Assembly: GCA_037576195.1 (NCBI GenBank)
Contig: CM075103.1
Coordinates: 2,852,001-2,916,000 of the forward strand
Direction: 5' to 3'
DNA: 64,000 bases
Origin: Phytoseiulus persimilis
Lineage: Eukaryota > Arthropoda > Arachnida > Mesostigmata > Phytoseiidae
Shown here piece by piece: positions 47,226 through 59,077 of this stretch (position 1 is its first letter; the number at the start of each line of letters is the position of its first letter). The notes under the pieces are model-generated. The model was not told the origin of the DNA, ran no database searches, and saw only the letters and a program-made list of their open reading frames with translations. The position numbers and the translations under genes were made by a program.

Positions 47226-50200
47226 TGCTAGCTCATGATACGGATCATGCTGATCATCGTGCTGATGATGACTTCTAAGAGAAACATCGAAATAGTGAAA
47301 TGACCGCGGCACCCACCGAGCTGCGAGCAAGCGAGCGTCAGTCGCGAGAAAGCAAGCGAGAGTTTTTCTCTTGTCGCCGAAACGGAACAACAGCTAGCTT
47401 GATCGTCCGCTTGCCAACGCTGGCCACTAGCGCTACGATGATGATGCTGTGCTGCAGTCGCTGCGAGGCAGTCAGTCAGTCTGCCAACCCAGCAAGCAAG
47501 CAAGCAGCCAGCCAGCTAGCAAGCGCACGAAGCAACGCGCGAGAGGAATCGACTGAGAGAGCGAGCTAGCCATTCGAGCAACTATGAACAACGAATAGAT
47601 GGACCAGGGATGGACCACTGAACGTAGTCGTCGTCATCATCGCCGCGGCCGTCAGCAACAACAACGGCGACGACGACGGCAACAGCGATGGCGGCACTAC
47701 AGGCGGACATGCAGACAGACCCGAACACCGACCGAGCGACAGACAAACAGACAGACAGACGGGCCGACCAACTGACTGAGCGACGGACCAACCAAAAGGC
47801 AGACCAAGCTGCTGCGGCGGTAGCAGCCGCACAACAACAAAGAACGAATGAGTGAGAAGCAAGCAACGACAAGATGGCGACCGCGGTAGAAACACCAATA
47901 CGGCTGCTTCTAATGCTCCAGTACTGCTTGTCGGGTTGGAAACAGCCATCGCGATAGAGTCCGCGGGCAGAATGAAGCCCCTGACAAACGCTGACGCAAG
48001 AGTTCAGCCTCTTCGGGGGACAGGCGGCTACACGCCTACGGGCTTCAGCTTGAGAATTTCGATTTTTCAAGCAGACAACAACAAGGGACTCGAAATTTTT
48101 TTGGCTCCCATTAGGCTTATGATGGGAAAATTCATCGATAGCTCTTCACTCACGCTCTCCGAGAACCGTTTCCAGTTGCCGGAGAGGGCTGGGGAGACCG
48201 GTGACGGTTCGACAAAGTACTGACCAAGGATTCGCGCGATTTTCAGGCCTGATTACAACTTTCCACGAAACGGATTCGTCTGCTGACTCCCGAGAGGAAA
48301 TTCGGGCCCGGGTAGAAAGGATCGAATGTATCTCCGCTTTCGAGCGACAGGTCCAGTCGACAAGCGCCGCCTTTTTGAAGCTTCCTTGGATGTTCTCCAA
48401 GCAGGTCGAAACGGATCGGTTTCAGAACGTAATCGCTTACGACTGCAGCAATATAAACACACCACTAGACACTCGAACTGTCTCACACACCAACACTCAC
48501 AACATTGAGAACAGGAACGAAATTTCATGTCACAACAATGATTCGATTGACAGTCCCCCGCGTGGGGCGTGGCAATCCTTGATGAATACGAATATTAGCT
48601 TTTGATTCGAAGTTTTACTGAGCTCGCTCAAGTCCTGATTGAAGCTTGCTGCTTAGCTGCAGCGTTCTGACCCCGCGTACAGAAGAAGCATCATACCGAT
48701 CTCAGAGGATTTGCTTACCTCCCAGAAGAGAAAGCAGCTTTCCGGAAGCCCGCCGGCACTCGGCTCAACGACGCTCACCAACTGCACGCAAACTGTATTT
48801 TGGAAACGGCAAAATTGAGCAGAATCTCGCCGAAAACACAGATCTCTCCGAGCGAGTTCACATATTTGACCGCAGGCCAGCACAATCGCGTCGGGGAGCC
48901 CAGCTCTGCTCGTTTGAAACGGCAGCAGTTCGGAGCGCCTCTTGCGGATATTTCGCGAACTATCTCCGCATCAATGTGAAGAAACTCTGATTTGAGCCGT
49001 TTTTGATCGAATTTCCGACGGAGTCCGGATGCGGAATCCAGCTCCAAGTATTCCACAGCGGATGCGTACAGAATCCCCCGATGTATCACAGCTGGGAATG
49101 CTGTGATCCCCATATCTGCCTTTAATGCGTTGCAAATATTTTTCCTGAGAATCCCACGAATCCGACCCGATTGCTCTGCGAACAATTTTTCCTGAGAAGA
49201 TGAAGATATTTCCGTGAGAGTCCCGTCTCGGAGCCACCTGATCACCTGCTATGAAGGTCAGTTCTCAAGATGATTCGATAGAGGCGCCCGCGGTCCGACC
49301 GGGAGCTGACCCGCATTCGAAGATCATCGTCATCATCTATGTTATGATACTTTCGCTAGACTTCATAAGTATGCTACGTTGGTCGGGTATGGAACTAGCA
49401 ACTCCCCTTCTCGCTAAGAGGGAGTATGTCGTATGCGTATATCAACAATGAAGGAGCGTATGCGGGGCCGGGAGTCAAACCGCTCCGTGTTTTGCGTCTG
49501 GAAGAGTGATCGAGAATGCGGTGATCAACGTAACGGCGGCGATGGTGAAAGCTCTGATCTGCCAGCCTGGAATCAAACATCAGCATAGCATATTTTGAGA
49601 GAAGTGTTTGCCGTCTTCCTGGAATATTCGTAGTATTGGAGGCTTCTCTGCCATCAGAACATTCGTTTTAAAGAAGTCCCCGGGCCGAGTTCGTTATGTC
49701 GTGAGCATGGCGCCTCTCCTCTTGTCAGTGAAAAACTCCGTAGTGTGAGAGAACGATCTCCATTTTCGCGAAAGCATCCAGTTAGTTCCGGTTCCACGCA
49801 GGCTGGATCAGTGCTGCAGGTCTCCTGTGAGCAATAGGACGGTTTCGACGGGGTGGGCGAGTAAGCTTCTGCTGCTACAACGAACTCCTCGCCTATACCC
49901 CAAACAGGCGGCCGCAAGACGGCGGAGGTTTACTAGACAGCAGAGCACCAGAGACAAGATGATGGTCGTTTCCTCCGGAACGTCTCTCCTAATCCCTCTT
50001 GACGCTGTGTGTCAGAGGGACTAACGCTATCATAACGATCCTCTCCTTCTACCGGTTTAATGTGGGAAGGACTCAAATGCCGGCAGTTTCGTAGTCGAGA
50101 GTGAGTGCGCACATTTGAGCACCTTTCATTCCAAATTGTGAATCAAAAGAGAGAGAGCACGGTGGAAATAGAAATCAGATGAGAGAAAAGGCGATGAATC

Positions 50201-52315
50201 TGATTTTCTCTACGCTAGCTTTGTAGGACGCCAGTTGGAATTCAGGGAGGCACGTGCGTCGGCACGTGGTCCGTCGGTTCGTGGCGGAGGGCTATCACTT
50301 CCTCCCTAATGGCGTCCCGGGATATACTGAATCTGATGAGACGTGACGATGTAGTTGCTGTAGGACACGCTGCGAGGATATCACGTCACCAAAAGTGGGT
50401 CTTGCACATCTGGAAGGTGAACTTGTTGCGAGTGTCGCAATGAAGATGAGATGATAGTAGAGGCTGATCACACTTCCTGATTGCAATATGCTAGGACTAT
50501 ATCGTTCGGCGAGGAGTTGAGTCAAGTCCATTCTCGGAGCCTCTCGTTTAGGAATGGAAGTGTCCGTCGTTCTCAAGAGCAGGAACTCCTGCACAGGAGA
50601 ACGCTCCGGAGAACCGGCAATGAACGGGCTGTTGACATCAACAACTTGAGCGAAACCAATGCCTCTAGACTCGAGCAGAGGGATCTCCGCGCAGGAGCCA
50701 TTCAGCTCTCTCATTCAAGCAGGGGAAAGGTCGCGAGGAATTTCATTGCCGGACAAGATTAATCGTATCCTGCACAATTGCTGACTTCGATCTGCTTCAT
50801 ATGCGCACATACGAATGCAATCAGGAGAGCAATTTCGAATCCGGGTATTGCTGAAAGATCCCGGAGGAGTCGACGGATCGAGTTGAAAGGATCGCGATTC
50901 TCATGATTTGAGCTCTCCGATGGAATCAATCGCCATATTTGCGCAGGTTGCGATTTTTTCTTCGTGGGATGACGGGAATTCTATCGACGGGGACGCCCGA
51001 GGAGATCAGTGTGCTGCGGGACTTTCCGGCAGCGCGCTTTCTCGGGCCGTGGGCCGGCAATGTGCGCTACGTGACCTCCGTAACAGAGGTTAGGAGATGC
51101 TCAACCTAAAGAGTAAGGAGCTATCAGGAACAAGTCAGAAGATGGCGTGACGGCTTCCAACCGTACGCGCCATCGAACATTGAGAATCGCCCTCCGCGCA
51201 TGCTTCTCGATATCCTCGGAGCACGATCCGAAACAAAGACATCCGAAGACAGTCATTGCCAGTTCCAAACCTTTTCGGGGAGAATCTGCTCAAGGGTTCT
51301 CTAATTCAGTAATTTCCGCAGTAAGCTTCTAAAGCTAATCAATCACACAATCCGCTTTCCGGATCCATCATTTTAGTGGGTTTGCCGAGCTGTTTCAGCA
51401 AAGAGCTGCCTCATTGTCAACTGCTCAACCAATTGCAGAGCTGGTTTTTCGGTACCTGGCAGCTCCGGGGGATACCCGCATGCCCGCTCTCGGACGCCCG
51501 AAGCGCAGCTGCCAGGAAAACAGAAGCGTGGCTGTTACGCCAAGCGTTACGGCGAGCGGCTCAAGGAGAACAGGATCAGATCTCGCATTGATGCAACTCC
51601 CGGGAATCCCCCCTCCTGGTCCCTGGAACCGGTATTACCCTGAGAATCCCGAGTGCCATCTCTAGAGGAGGAGAGAAGCTTTAGCAACACTTTTCCCGTG
51701 CTTCCAGACAGCTAGCCGATTTTCTGCGGCTTCCTCTCCCGGAAGAACCCTTTCGAATGAGTTTTGTCAGATGAACGCGTTTCGAAATTATCCGGTCAAT
51801 GTCTGTATTAGAAGTTCTCCCCCCGAGGTCAACAGAAACCGAACGATTCCACTTCCGGAAGCAAGTATCCGACGAGAACGGAGACGCAACCTTAAGAGTG
51901 TCCGATTTGAGTAACACAGCGCACCAACGTCGGTCTGCAGGGTTCCCCAGAGCCATCCTCTTGCTAACGAGCCCGGGAATCTCTCGTCGACACTGGAGGG
52001 AAGATTCTCACCGCGGGCCCGGTGGGCGCCGCGACACGCCTGTACCAGTCGCTTATCAGCTCACACCCCAGGCAACTCAAGCCCTCCCGAATGAGATGCT
52101 CTCATAAAAGAGCTGTCGGAGTCTAAATTTACGTCCGGGGCTCACCACGCCGAGCACCCCCTAATCAACCATATGGAAATGCTCAGCGCGGATGATCATT
52201 GAGGATCCGTATTGCTGAATGTATTTCTCGAGGCTTTGATTCGACTCCCCCAGCGTCTAACCTAGTCTGTCCCATTCGGAGCTGTAGCATGAGCGCCCAC
52301 TGCGTTTCCTATATA

Positions 52316-52375
52316 CAGTGGAGTCCGCCTAATCGGTACGAATTGGCCGGGCCAATCTGATCCGATCAAGCGTAC
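52316..52375 (+). mobile_element. Possible end of a pogo/Tigger-like DNA transposon
   Basis: The sequence beginning CAGTGGAGTCCGCCTAATCGG resembles in style the terminal inverted repeats of pogo-class elements, which often start CAGTxGAxTCC. No matching inverted copy and no transposase were found in the window. A related TTAATCGGATCGTCCGCTTAAT occurs near 2798. This is a resemblance only. Confidence 0.25.
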
Positions 52376-54212
52376 GATCAGATGAAGAAAAAGATGGACG
52401 AAGCATCGGCCTGATGGTGGATCCGCTGCACGAAATAATCTATTGCTGTTTCAAGTTCACGAGTGCAGTTTCTGAGGGTCATAGTTTCCAGGACGCTATA
52501 CCGAGTTCATCACGATGAGGCTCTCCCAGAACATCCAAGCTAATCAGATATGTGTGAGCCTCTCAGCGCTTGACGAAGGATCATTCCATTGTCTACTTCT
52601 CGTCGTCGCGAGTCTACGAACGGAATCGCCACAGAGGTCTTTCTTCCTGGGGTTGCTTCATCGGAATCTCGAAGAACTGCTGGAGCCCCCCCCCCCCCCT
52701 CCAAAACTCTTCGATCACACTGGAATGGGTGGAATCCATTCAAGTCCATAAATTAAATTATTATCGACGGAACGCGGCTCTAGTGGCTTCCCGGTGAATG
52801 TGCTTCGATACTGATTGCTGTGATAATCGCTCTGGGGTTCAACGTTTCTGATTTGTGCTGTGCGTTTTTCGCTCAATTTTTTTGCTGAAAGAAAGGGCGC
52901 TCGTAAAACAGTGATCCGATTGGGCGGAGCGCCTGCTATGGCGAATGATTCGAACTCCTGTGTTCCCAACAGGCGAAGTCCACTGTGTTCCCTTTTGTGC
53001 TGTTGGAGCCATACTCGAACAATCTTCTTTCCCAATAAATAAGCGAAAGACCATGGATTCAAAAACTTGCAGAACTTGGGTGGTCCGATCTGAGCCACAG
53101 CAGTTCGTCCCTCATCTCCTCATTCTCGCAGCTGAGATTTGAGGGCGAAAGTTGCCGAAAGACGCGAACTGTGTTCGATGAATGGAAAGAATCGCGGAAG
53201 CAGGGAAACCAAAGGATGCTGCGCGACTTGGATGAAGACTTCCGATCATCCTCGGGGAAGCTGAATCCGATCAGACAGCATGACGCTGATCTGCGGATAA
53301 TCCACGCGCGGATGATTTCCGATATTGAAACAAATCGCTCCTCATCGAAAAAAGGTTGTGCGAATAAGCAACCCTATGTTGAGGGACCTGTTCAAATGGT
53401 CAAATCTCAGCAACGGGAGAACGAAGAAGGTCGATTTCATATTAGTCAGCCCTTTCCAGGGCATCCGACGCGAAAAACTACGCCCGCGTTAGTGAATTAT
53501 TCCGAGGAGGGGGTTTTCGGAGCGCTTGCAGTTGATTCACGACGTGGAAACTTCTGTGGTCTCTCTCTGGATCCTTACTGAGTCGACAGTAAGGAAGGAT
53601 TCGAACAAGACAGGGAGTCCATCTTCCACCACCTTCATTTTGATTATAATTCAGATAGAAACAGCAAATCTCGAGGTCAAAATCAATTTAGAGAGCGAGC
53701 GGCCGATTGATTTCGATGTTGTAGGACACTGAGGGATTCCAAGCGCTCCAGACTCAGGGATTCGGACGGAACACAAGTATTCCGACTCTTCTAGCAGCTG
53801 GACGAAGCACTGCTCCCATGAGCCGTTCATCAAGCTTTGCCCAAGACCTGAACTTCAATCATGAGCATCGGTTAATCTTTCATCTTGATCGCTGCCTCTC
53901 GGCAGCGTGAGCTCCGGCAGGTGATCTGCTGGCCGATAAATGAATCGAAGGCTCGAAGCAAACAGTATTCCGTCAGAAGACTGCGAATATCGATGAAGAC
54001 CAGAAAGGAATCGGGGCTCCGCGAAGTTCCCAGCAGGGTACCCTGATGGCTCGAAAGCTGCCTCACGGCGCCCCGTGGTTCCGCGGAACCCAGGTTGAGA
54101 ACGGTGGGCCTACCGGACAGCAACTCACGGTCCGGTTGACAACAGGGCATCCGCACCAGTACGGGCCACCTCTGCGTGTCCAGGTACCGATCCTCCTCAG
54201 TTTGATTCGTTT

Positions 54213-55025
54213 TCACTTCGAATTTCGCTTGGGAATGGTTCCAAATATTCCTCGGAACAGGGTCTGGGACAGTTCCCCGTAGCTTCCGAAGCCTCGTCGT
54301 TCCTCAATCATGAAATCCTCCAGACACCTGGGGGCAGCTTTCGGCGGGATCCCGATCGCGACATACAGCCTGACGATGAGAGATTCCAGACAGACTTCCA
54401 ACTCGTGTTGAAGGGTCTCAGGTAGACGTTTGCGTGAGTTGACGCGAGCGGCTGGCGTAGCGGCTTCCTCCCGAAGTTGATGCACGCTTCTTACTTCCTC
54501 GATGAAGGCTTCTCCCTTGATAGAGAGAACATACTCGCACTTCGGATACCAACGGGCGTGCTCGATCCATGGGTTATCACCATCCTTCCAATGACTGATT
54601 CCACCTTCGCAATGGAAACACTTCGTGAAGTCGCGAATCCCGAGAAAGAACAAGCAGGCGCTCACCAAGTCTTTTGACCTCATTTTTGCTGGAAGAGGCC
54701 AAGAGTCATCGGAGAATGTGCTCAGCCTCGACGATGAAAAAACCATGTGCTTCTGTTTTGGGGCCGAGCTGGTTCTCCAAATACCGCAAACATCTTCTCC
54801 GCGGGGAGCTCGCGTTTCAATTGACGGGGTCAACGCACATACTCGGAAAGGCTCAGCGCAGAGCTCGGAGATCTCGGGAAGAGGATCGCAAGCTCCGTCA
54901 ACAACTTTATGGCGAGGTTGATAAGCACTGAATCCTCTTCTGAGGCGATAGAGCCCCGCATACACTGATTCTCGGAAATCGATCCAATGCCTGGCGGTCT
55001 TCCGACGTTTTTCTCGACTCTCCAT
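54213..55025 (-). CDS. Single-BIR protein, inhibitor-of-apoptosis-like
   Basis: Open frame of 270 codons from the ATG at 55023-55025 to TGA at 54213. The centre is a BIR zinc domain: CFHCEGG, then a 16-residue gap to His in WIEHARWYPKC, that is CX2CX16HX6C (Cys136, Cys139, His156 and Cys163 in this model), with the typical GDNPWIEHAR sequence. BIR domains of IAPs bind caspases or short IAP-binding peptides. The C-terminal part reads IPPKAAPRCLEDFMIEERR, a helical region reminiscent of the segment after the last BIR in IAPs. There is no RING in this frame, and none was seen in the following 4 kb. No second BIR was found upstream. The N-terminal 80 residues are not recognised, and an upstream intron is possible. 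It may be a RING-less IAP, a partial model, or a decaying copy, though the frame is intact. Confidence 0.68.
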   Translation of the reverse strand: MESREKRRKTARHWIDFRESVYAGLYRLRRGFSAYQPRHKVVDGACDPLPEISELCAEPFRVCALTPSIETRAPRGEDVCGIWRTSSAPKQKHMVFSSSRLSTFSDDSWPLPAKMRSKDLVSACLFFLGIRDFTKCFHCEGGISHWKDGDNPWIEHARWYPKCEYVLSIKGEAFIEEVRSVHQLREEAATPAARVNSRKRLPETLQHELEVCLESLIVRLYVAIGIPPKAAPRCLEDFMIEERRGFGSYGELSQTLFRGIFGTIPKRNSK

Positions 55026-58000
55026 TCTCTGTGCAATCGGGGCGTTGTGAACCGGAAACCTATTCACATTGAGCCGCAATGTGTGTTGCAGCCTCGAGAA
55101 GTTTCACGCAGTGATCCCGGAGAGGAGGTGATTGGAATATCCACTGACCGCATCGATTGAATGGAGCCTCATGATATCAGAGTTCAGTTGGATTAACCTC
55201 GATGGTATCAACTGTTTGAACATCTGGATCGGCTGGATCCAAGTTCGGAAGCTTAGGAAGTTTGATACGGTGGGAAGCGTACCTGATCTGGAGAATGCTA
55301 GCGTGTATAGGGGGGCGGGTGTCCTCTGAGAGCATGAGACCCGTGAAATTCCCTCAGCACCGCGATTTGAATCGAGTTTTGTTCTGAGATTCAGAGAAAA
55401 GCTTCCGATAAAGCACATCAACCTGGTGTTCTGATGGAAACTCGGCGGCTCGTCATACACGGGATGCGGACAACGCTTCGATCGTAGCCGATATTTCCGG
55501 TAATCGATTGCTATCTGACAGACTCTCCATCCAACGAGGCCTAGCCCCCGTGACAGAAGTCCGGAATCCATTTTTTTTTATGACAGCGCAATACGGTTAC
55601 TTACACACGTTGCTCTTCATGAGCAGAATCTATTCCTCAATAGAAGAATTCCGTCGGAAACTTCAGATTTCTCACTAATTTATTTGATTGTCATCCTGCA
55701 GAAGGAACGCGAATGTTGACTCGGAACCCGGTCGTTCAGCTCCGAGTTACGGCCCTCGGTTTATTGAGATGTTGAAATTGATTTTGGACCGCAAATGAAC
55801 TCGGAAGTACGTGGGAGTTTACAAAAATGCATATATTATATGCAATGTTCGATACGATTGAAGGTCACACATATGAAATCGAATATGTATGCGAATGTTT
55901 CGGGGCCATGTTTGCATATTTAAGCACATAGCCATGTGCACATGACTTCGCAGGAAGGAGTTCCGATTTTTTTTCTCGTTTGAATCCAAGCACACCCGAA
56001 TCCGTGGACGGCAGTCAACTAGTCCGCGATAGCTTCGCTCTCGAGCTGGCTTTTTGCGAGCAGTCCGTTCGCCCCTGCCCCCGCTCGATTTTCCTCAAGG
56101 GACACGCGGAGTGGCCCCTCCAACTGGAGACTCTCCCTTGCCTGCTTTCGGGGACCATAACTCTACAAAACCGGATCCAGTCCTAAGAAATGAAGTGGAA
56201 ATAGGAAGCTGGGGAGAAGAGCTTCATATTCCTCCTATACTGCTCGCAACTCGGCTCAAGACAAACACAGTTGAAGTGGACGTCCCATTTTTTTCTATTC
56301 CACTCAAGGAGTTTCGAGTCGACACTTCCAGTGCCGACCATCGGTCCCGTACTGACCGCACAAGATTGGACAGTCGATTCCGACAAAGCCGGATAGATAA
56401 CTTGGTCCCGGAAGCAGAGTTCGGCGACGAACGTCCTGTCAAGTGATTCGCGGTGTTCGAAAAAAACAGGGCAGAAGAAAGCTAACACGGGTGTTGAATT
56501 GATCTCACATCATTGGGATCGACTGGACAGTTCTCTTCGGTCAGTATGTTACCGATGTCAAGACGGGAAGCATTCAGTCGAGACTCCAGGCGCATCATTG
56601 CGCTGGTACTGTGGGATTTTTTTGTCCGGAACAGAACTCCGAAACTCGAATGTGTCACGGTTCGGACGCCCCTCGAAGTTCGATAACAAAGTAAACATTG
56701 AGCGTCCAGTACAACCCTACTTGACTCGATTAACATTGAGCCCATTGGCGAGCTGGGGATTGGGGGAGTTGGGAAATGACAAATCTGACGCTTGGTGGTG
56801 TGTTGAGGAGACATAACTTGAATCTCAGCGAGTTTCTGGCCCCCCGTAGCTTATCAGAGGAGATGAAGCTCCCTCAACCCCGCCGCAAATCTCAGCGAAA
56901 TACGGCCCCTCAAGTGGCGTCTTCCGGACCTATCGATGCCGCATCAGCTCCTCGGTCGAGGGAAGGAAGATATCGATCAGGAACTCAGGCTGGTCGGCTG
57001 TATTTGAGGCAGACGATATCCTTCTTGACCGAGCCGCTGCCGACGTCGGCTACGATTTTTCACGCCGTGATCCACGGAACTTCCCGGAAGCCTCGAGAGA
57101 TGACTCCGGATTCAAGCAATACTGTGATGATACATCCACGCTGTGTTGATCATTCTTGTGTCAGCCCAAACCTCCTCTACGTTGTTCGCGACCAGGAATG
57201 AGACCAGCGGGTGTTTCCATTATTTCTTCCTTCCGGAACCCCAGGATTCCACATTCGAGTTCGAAGTTGTTGGGGAGCTACAGCCTGAAAAAATAAACTA
57301 ATGAGAGCGCGATCTTTCCGAAGGCGAAGCGAGCCATCAATGAACGTTTACACCCATCTCTATCTCTGATATTCTGAGAAACTCGAGCCGCCGTTGTTAA
57401 TCCGGCCGACTTTGACATTGCTCGAAGATTGTGAATATGATTCTCTGATTCGTGAGTTCCAAGTTCCCCAAGGCCAATACTTAGTTGGTATAACTTCAGA
57501 AACTGTGGGTCTCGCATGCGAAGCAGCTTTTGGAGTGGGATTCCGTCCAGATTACTCCTCGCGGAGATGAGGGGACCGAATGAATATCGTCATCGCGGGA
57601 TGCTATGATCGGAAGACGCCGGAGCCATTTCTGAGTGGGGTCAGGCCCTTCAAGTTGCCGGATTTTTTCACTCGGGAAATCCTAAACTTCAATTGAGACA
57701 ACTGATGTAACCAAGAGAATTTGCCTCTGGAAAAAGCAAGGTCAAATATCCCTATGAGTACAGAGCATGAGCCCCCCTGGCGGATACAGATTACCTATAA
57801 CTCCGACATCTGTGGACTTCGATGATAAAGATTCTCCGGAGAGTTCATTCGACCCGCAAACATTGTAAGATCCCGAGAAAGAAGACATCATCAAACGCAT
57901 GACGCGACCACCTCAGAACCCTCAGCCCAAACGCTCCTCATGTGGGATCTGACAGCTGCTCCAACTGAACTTTTTATCCCCCTCCGCTACATCGCTCATC

Positions 58001-59077
58001 GCGAAATTTCAGCTCCAGCGCATTGATAGAGAGAACGTCAGGATGCGATAGGTTCTACCAGCGACAGCAGCAGGAACGGCCGACTGTGGCTCCAGGAGAT
58101 ATTTCCGCCTATGCGTGAATTCCTCAAACCACATGCAATCCAGCTTGCCGGGTACCCTGCCAGCGAGCACAACCACAAGCTCAGACGATGACACGAGCCA
58201 ATAGTCAATTCTAATGGAGAAAAGCTCAGTTTCACATAACTGTAGCCAGGAGTCGACGCTCCAGACGGCAGTTCTCAAACAGCTGTGAGCGGTGATGATT
58301 GGTTGAAGGAAGATGGAAACCTCGTGATGATTTACGCAAGGCTAGAAGCGAAAACATGTGAGGTTGACATCAAGCGCCGCGTAACAACTCTGCTATTGCA
58401 ATCACAATGGCTGCCGGAAAGACGAGCCTCTGACGTGAGAGTGGTCTCGAGCGATCTCGAAGAACTCTCATATGACGGATTTAGAGCATACGTTCACATT
58501 CGTTCACGCGTTCGAGATCCACGGCTTTCTTTGTTCATGTTAATTTCGAGAGTCTGGAAAGGGCCCGTGCGCGGCGCCATGCGATACTATTGCAAGCAAA
58601 GATCACTATCATCATTCACTTCAAGTTCGAGCAGACCGATCTCACTTCCGCGATTCTCTTCCTGCCGTTTTTTTTTTTGAACGGGTTTCCCATAGAGGGA
58701 CAGACGTTCTTCTATTCGTTTTGAAGGCTGCTCACGCCATACGACCTCCTGTTGAAAAAGTCCGCTCTTCCGTTGAAAGCCGTTCCGAGCCTTGTTGATT
58801 CTATTATTATACAGTCGTCGTCGCGGGCGGCAGCCGTTTGTGCCTGTGTGTGGCGTTCGCTGTTGTCGATTCGATAGACAGATATTGTCAGCAATAGCAG
58901 AACTATACATTCGGTCAGTTAGTCAATCCGTGGTAGGTTGGCCTGCCGTCGGTTCTGTCGTGCGACGTCTGCCAAATAGAGGGCCGTCATAACATTGAGT
59001 GAACAAGTCGTCTTTTTTGTTTGTGCGGAATAACTCTACGCAGTGCTGAGTGGAAAAGTTTCCCGTCGCATCTCAAA
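55026..59077. other. Region between the BIR gene and STAM, nothing recognised
   Basis: Open frames on the minus strand at 55104-55571 and 56482-56814 and on the plus strand at 56054-56446 and 56776-57201 lack motifs. The last few hundred bases should hold the STAM promoter and 5' leader, and no TATA box was noticed. Confidence 0.45.

Larger units (their letters stand above)
43666..54212. other. 10.5 kb without a recognised gene, rich in short repeats
   Basis: The part up to about 48 kb lies upstream of the SET-domain gene and is probably its promoter and 5' introns. It carries many short tandem repeats: C18 at 44420, GGC runs near 45024 and 45303, CTGT/GGCT units at 45200-45262 and 47150-47200, G10 at 47216, AAGC/CAGC units at 47480-47530 and ACAG units near 47745. 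Open frames over these repeats are hydrophobic or low-complexity on both strands and look non-coding. From 48 to 54 kb a minus-strand frame at 48775-49245 (156 codons) and a plus-strand frame at 53171-53581 (136 codons) are the longest with a protein-like composition. Neither is recognised. Confidence 0.45.

Noticed and set aside
45190-47760. Arrays of short repeats that might suggest a CRISPR or satellite
   Set aside because: Units are 2-4 bases, degenerate and without unique spacers. They are ordinary microsatellites in a eukaryotic genome.
47582-48070. Minus-strand hydrophobic frame of about 160 codons
   Set aside because: The translation is a product of short tandem repeats (runs of Ala, Val, Leu, Cys and Ser) with no family signature. 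Several frames overlap on both strands.
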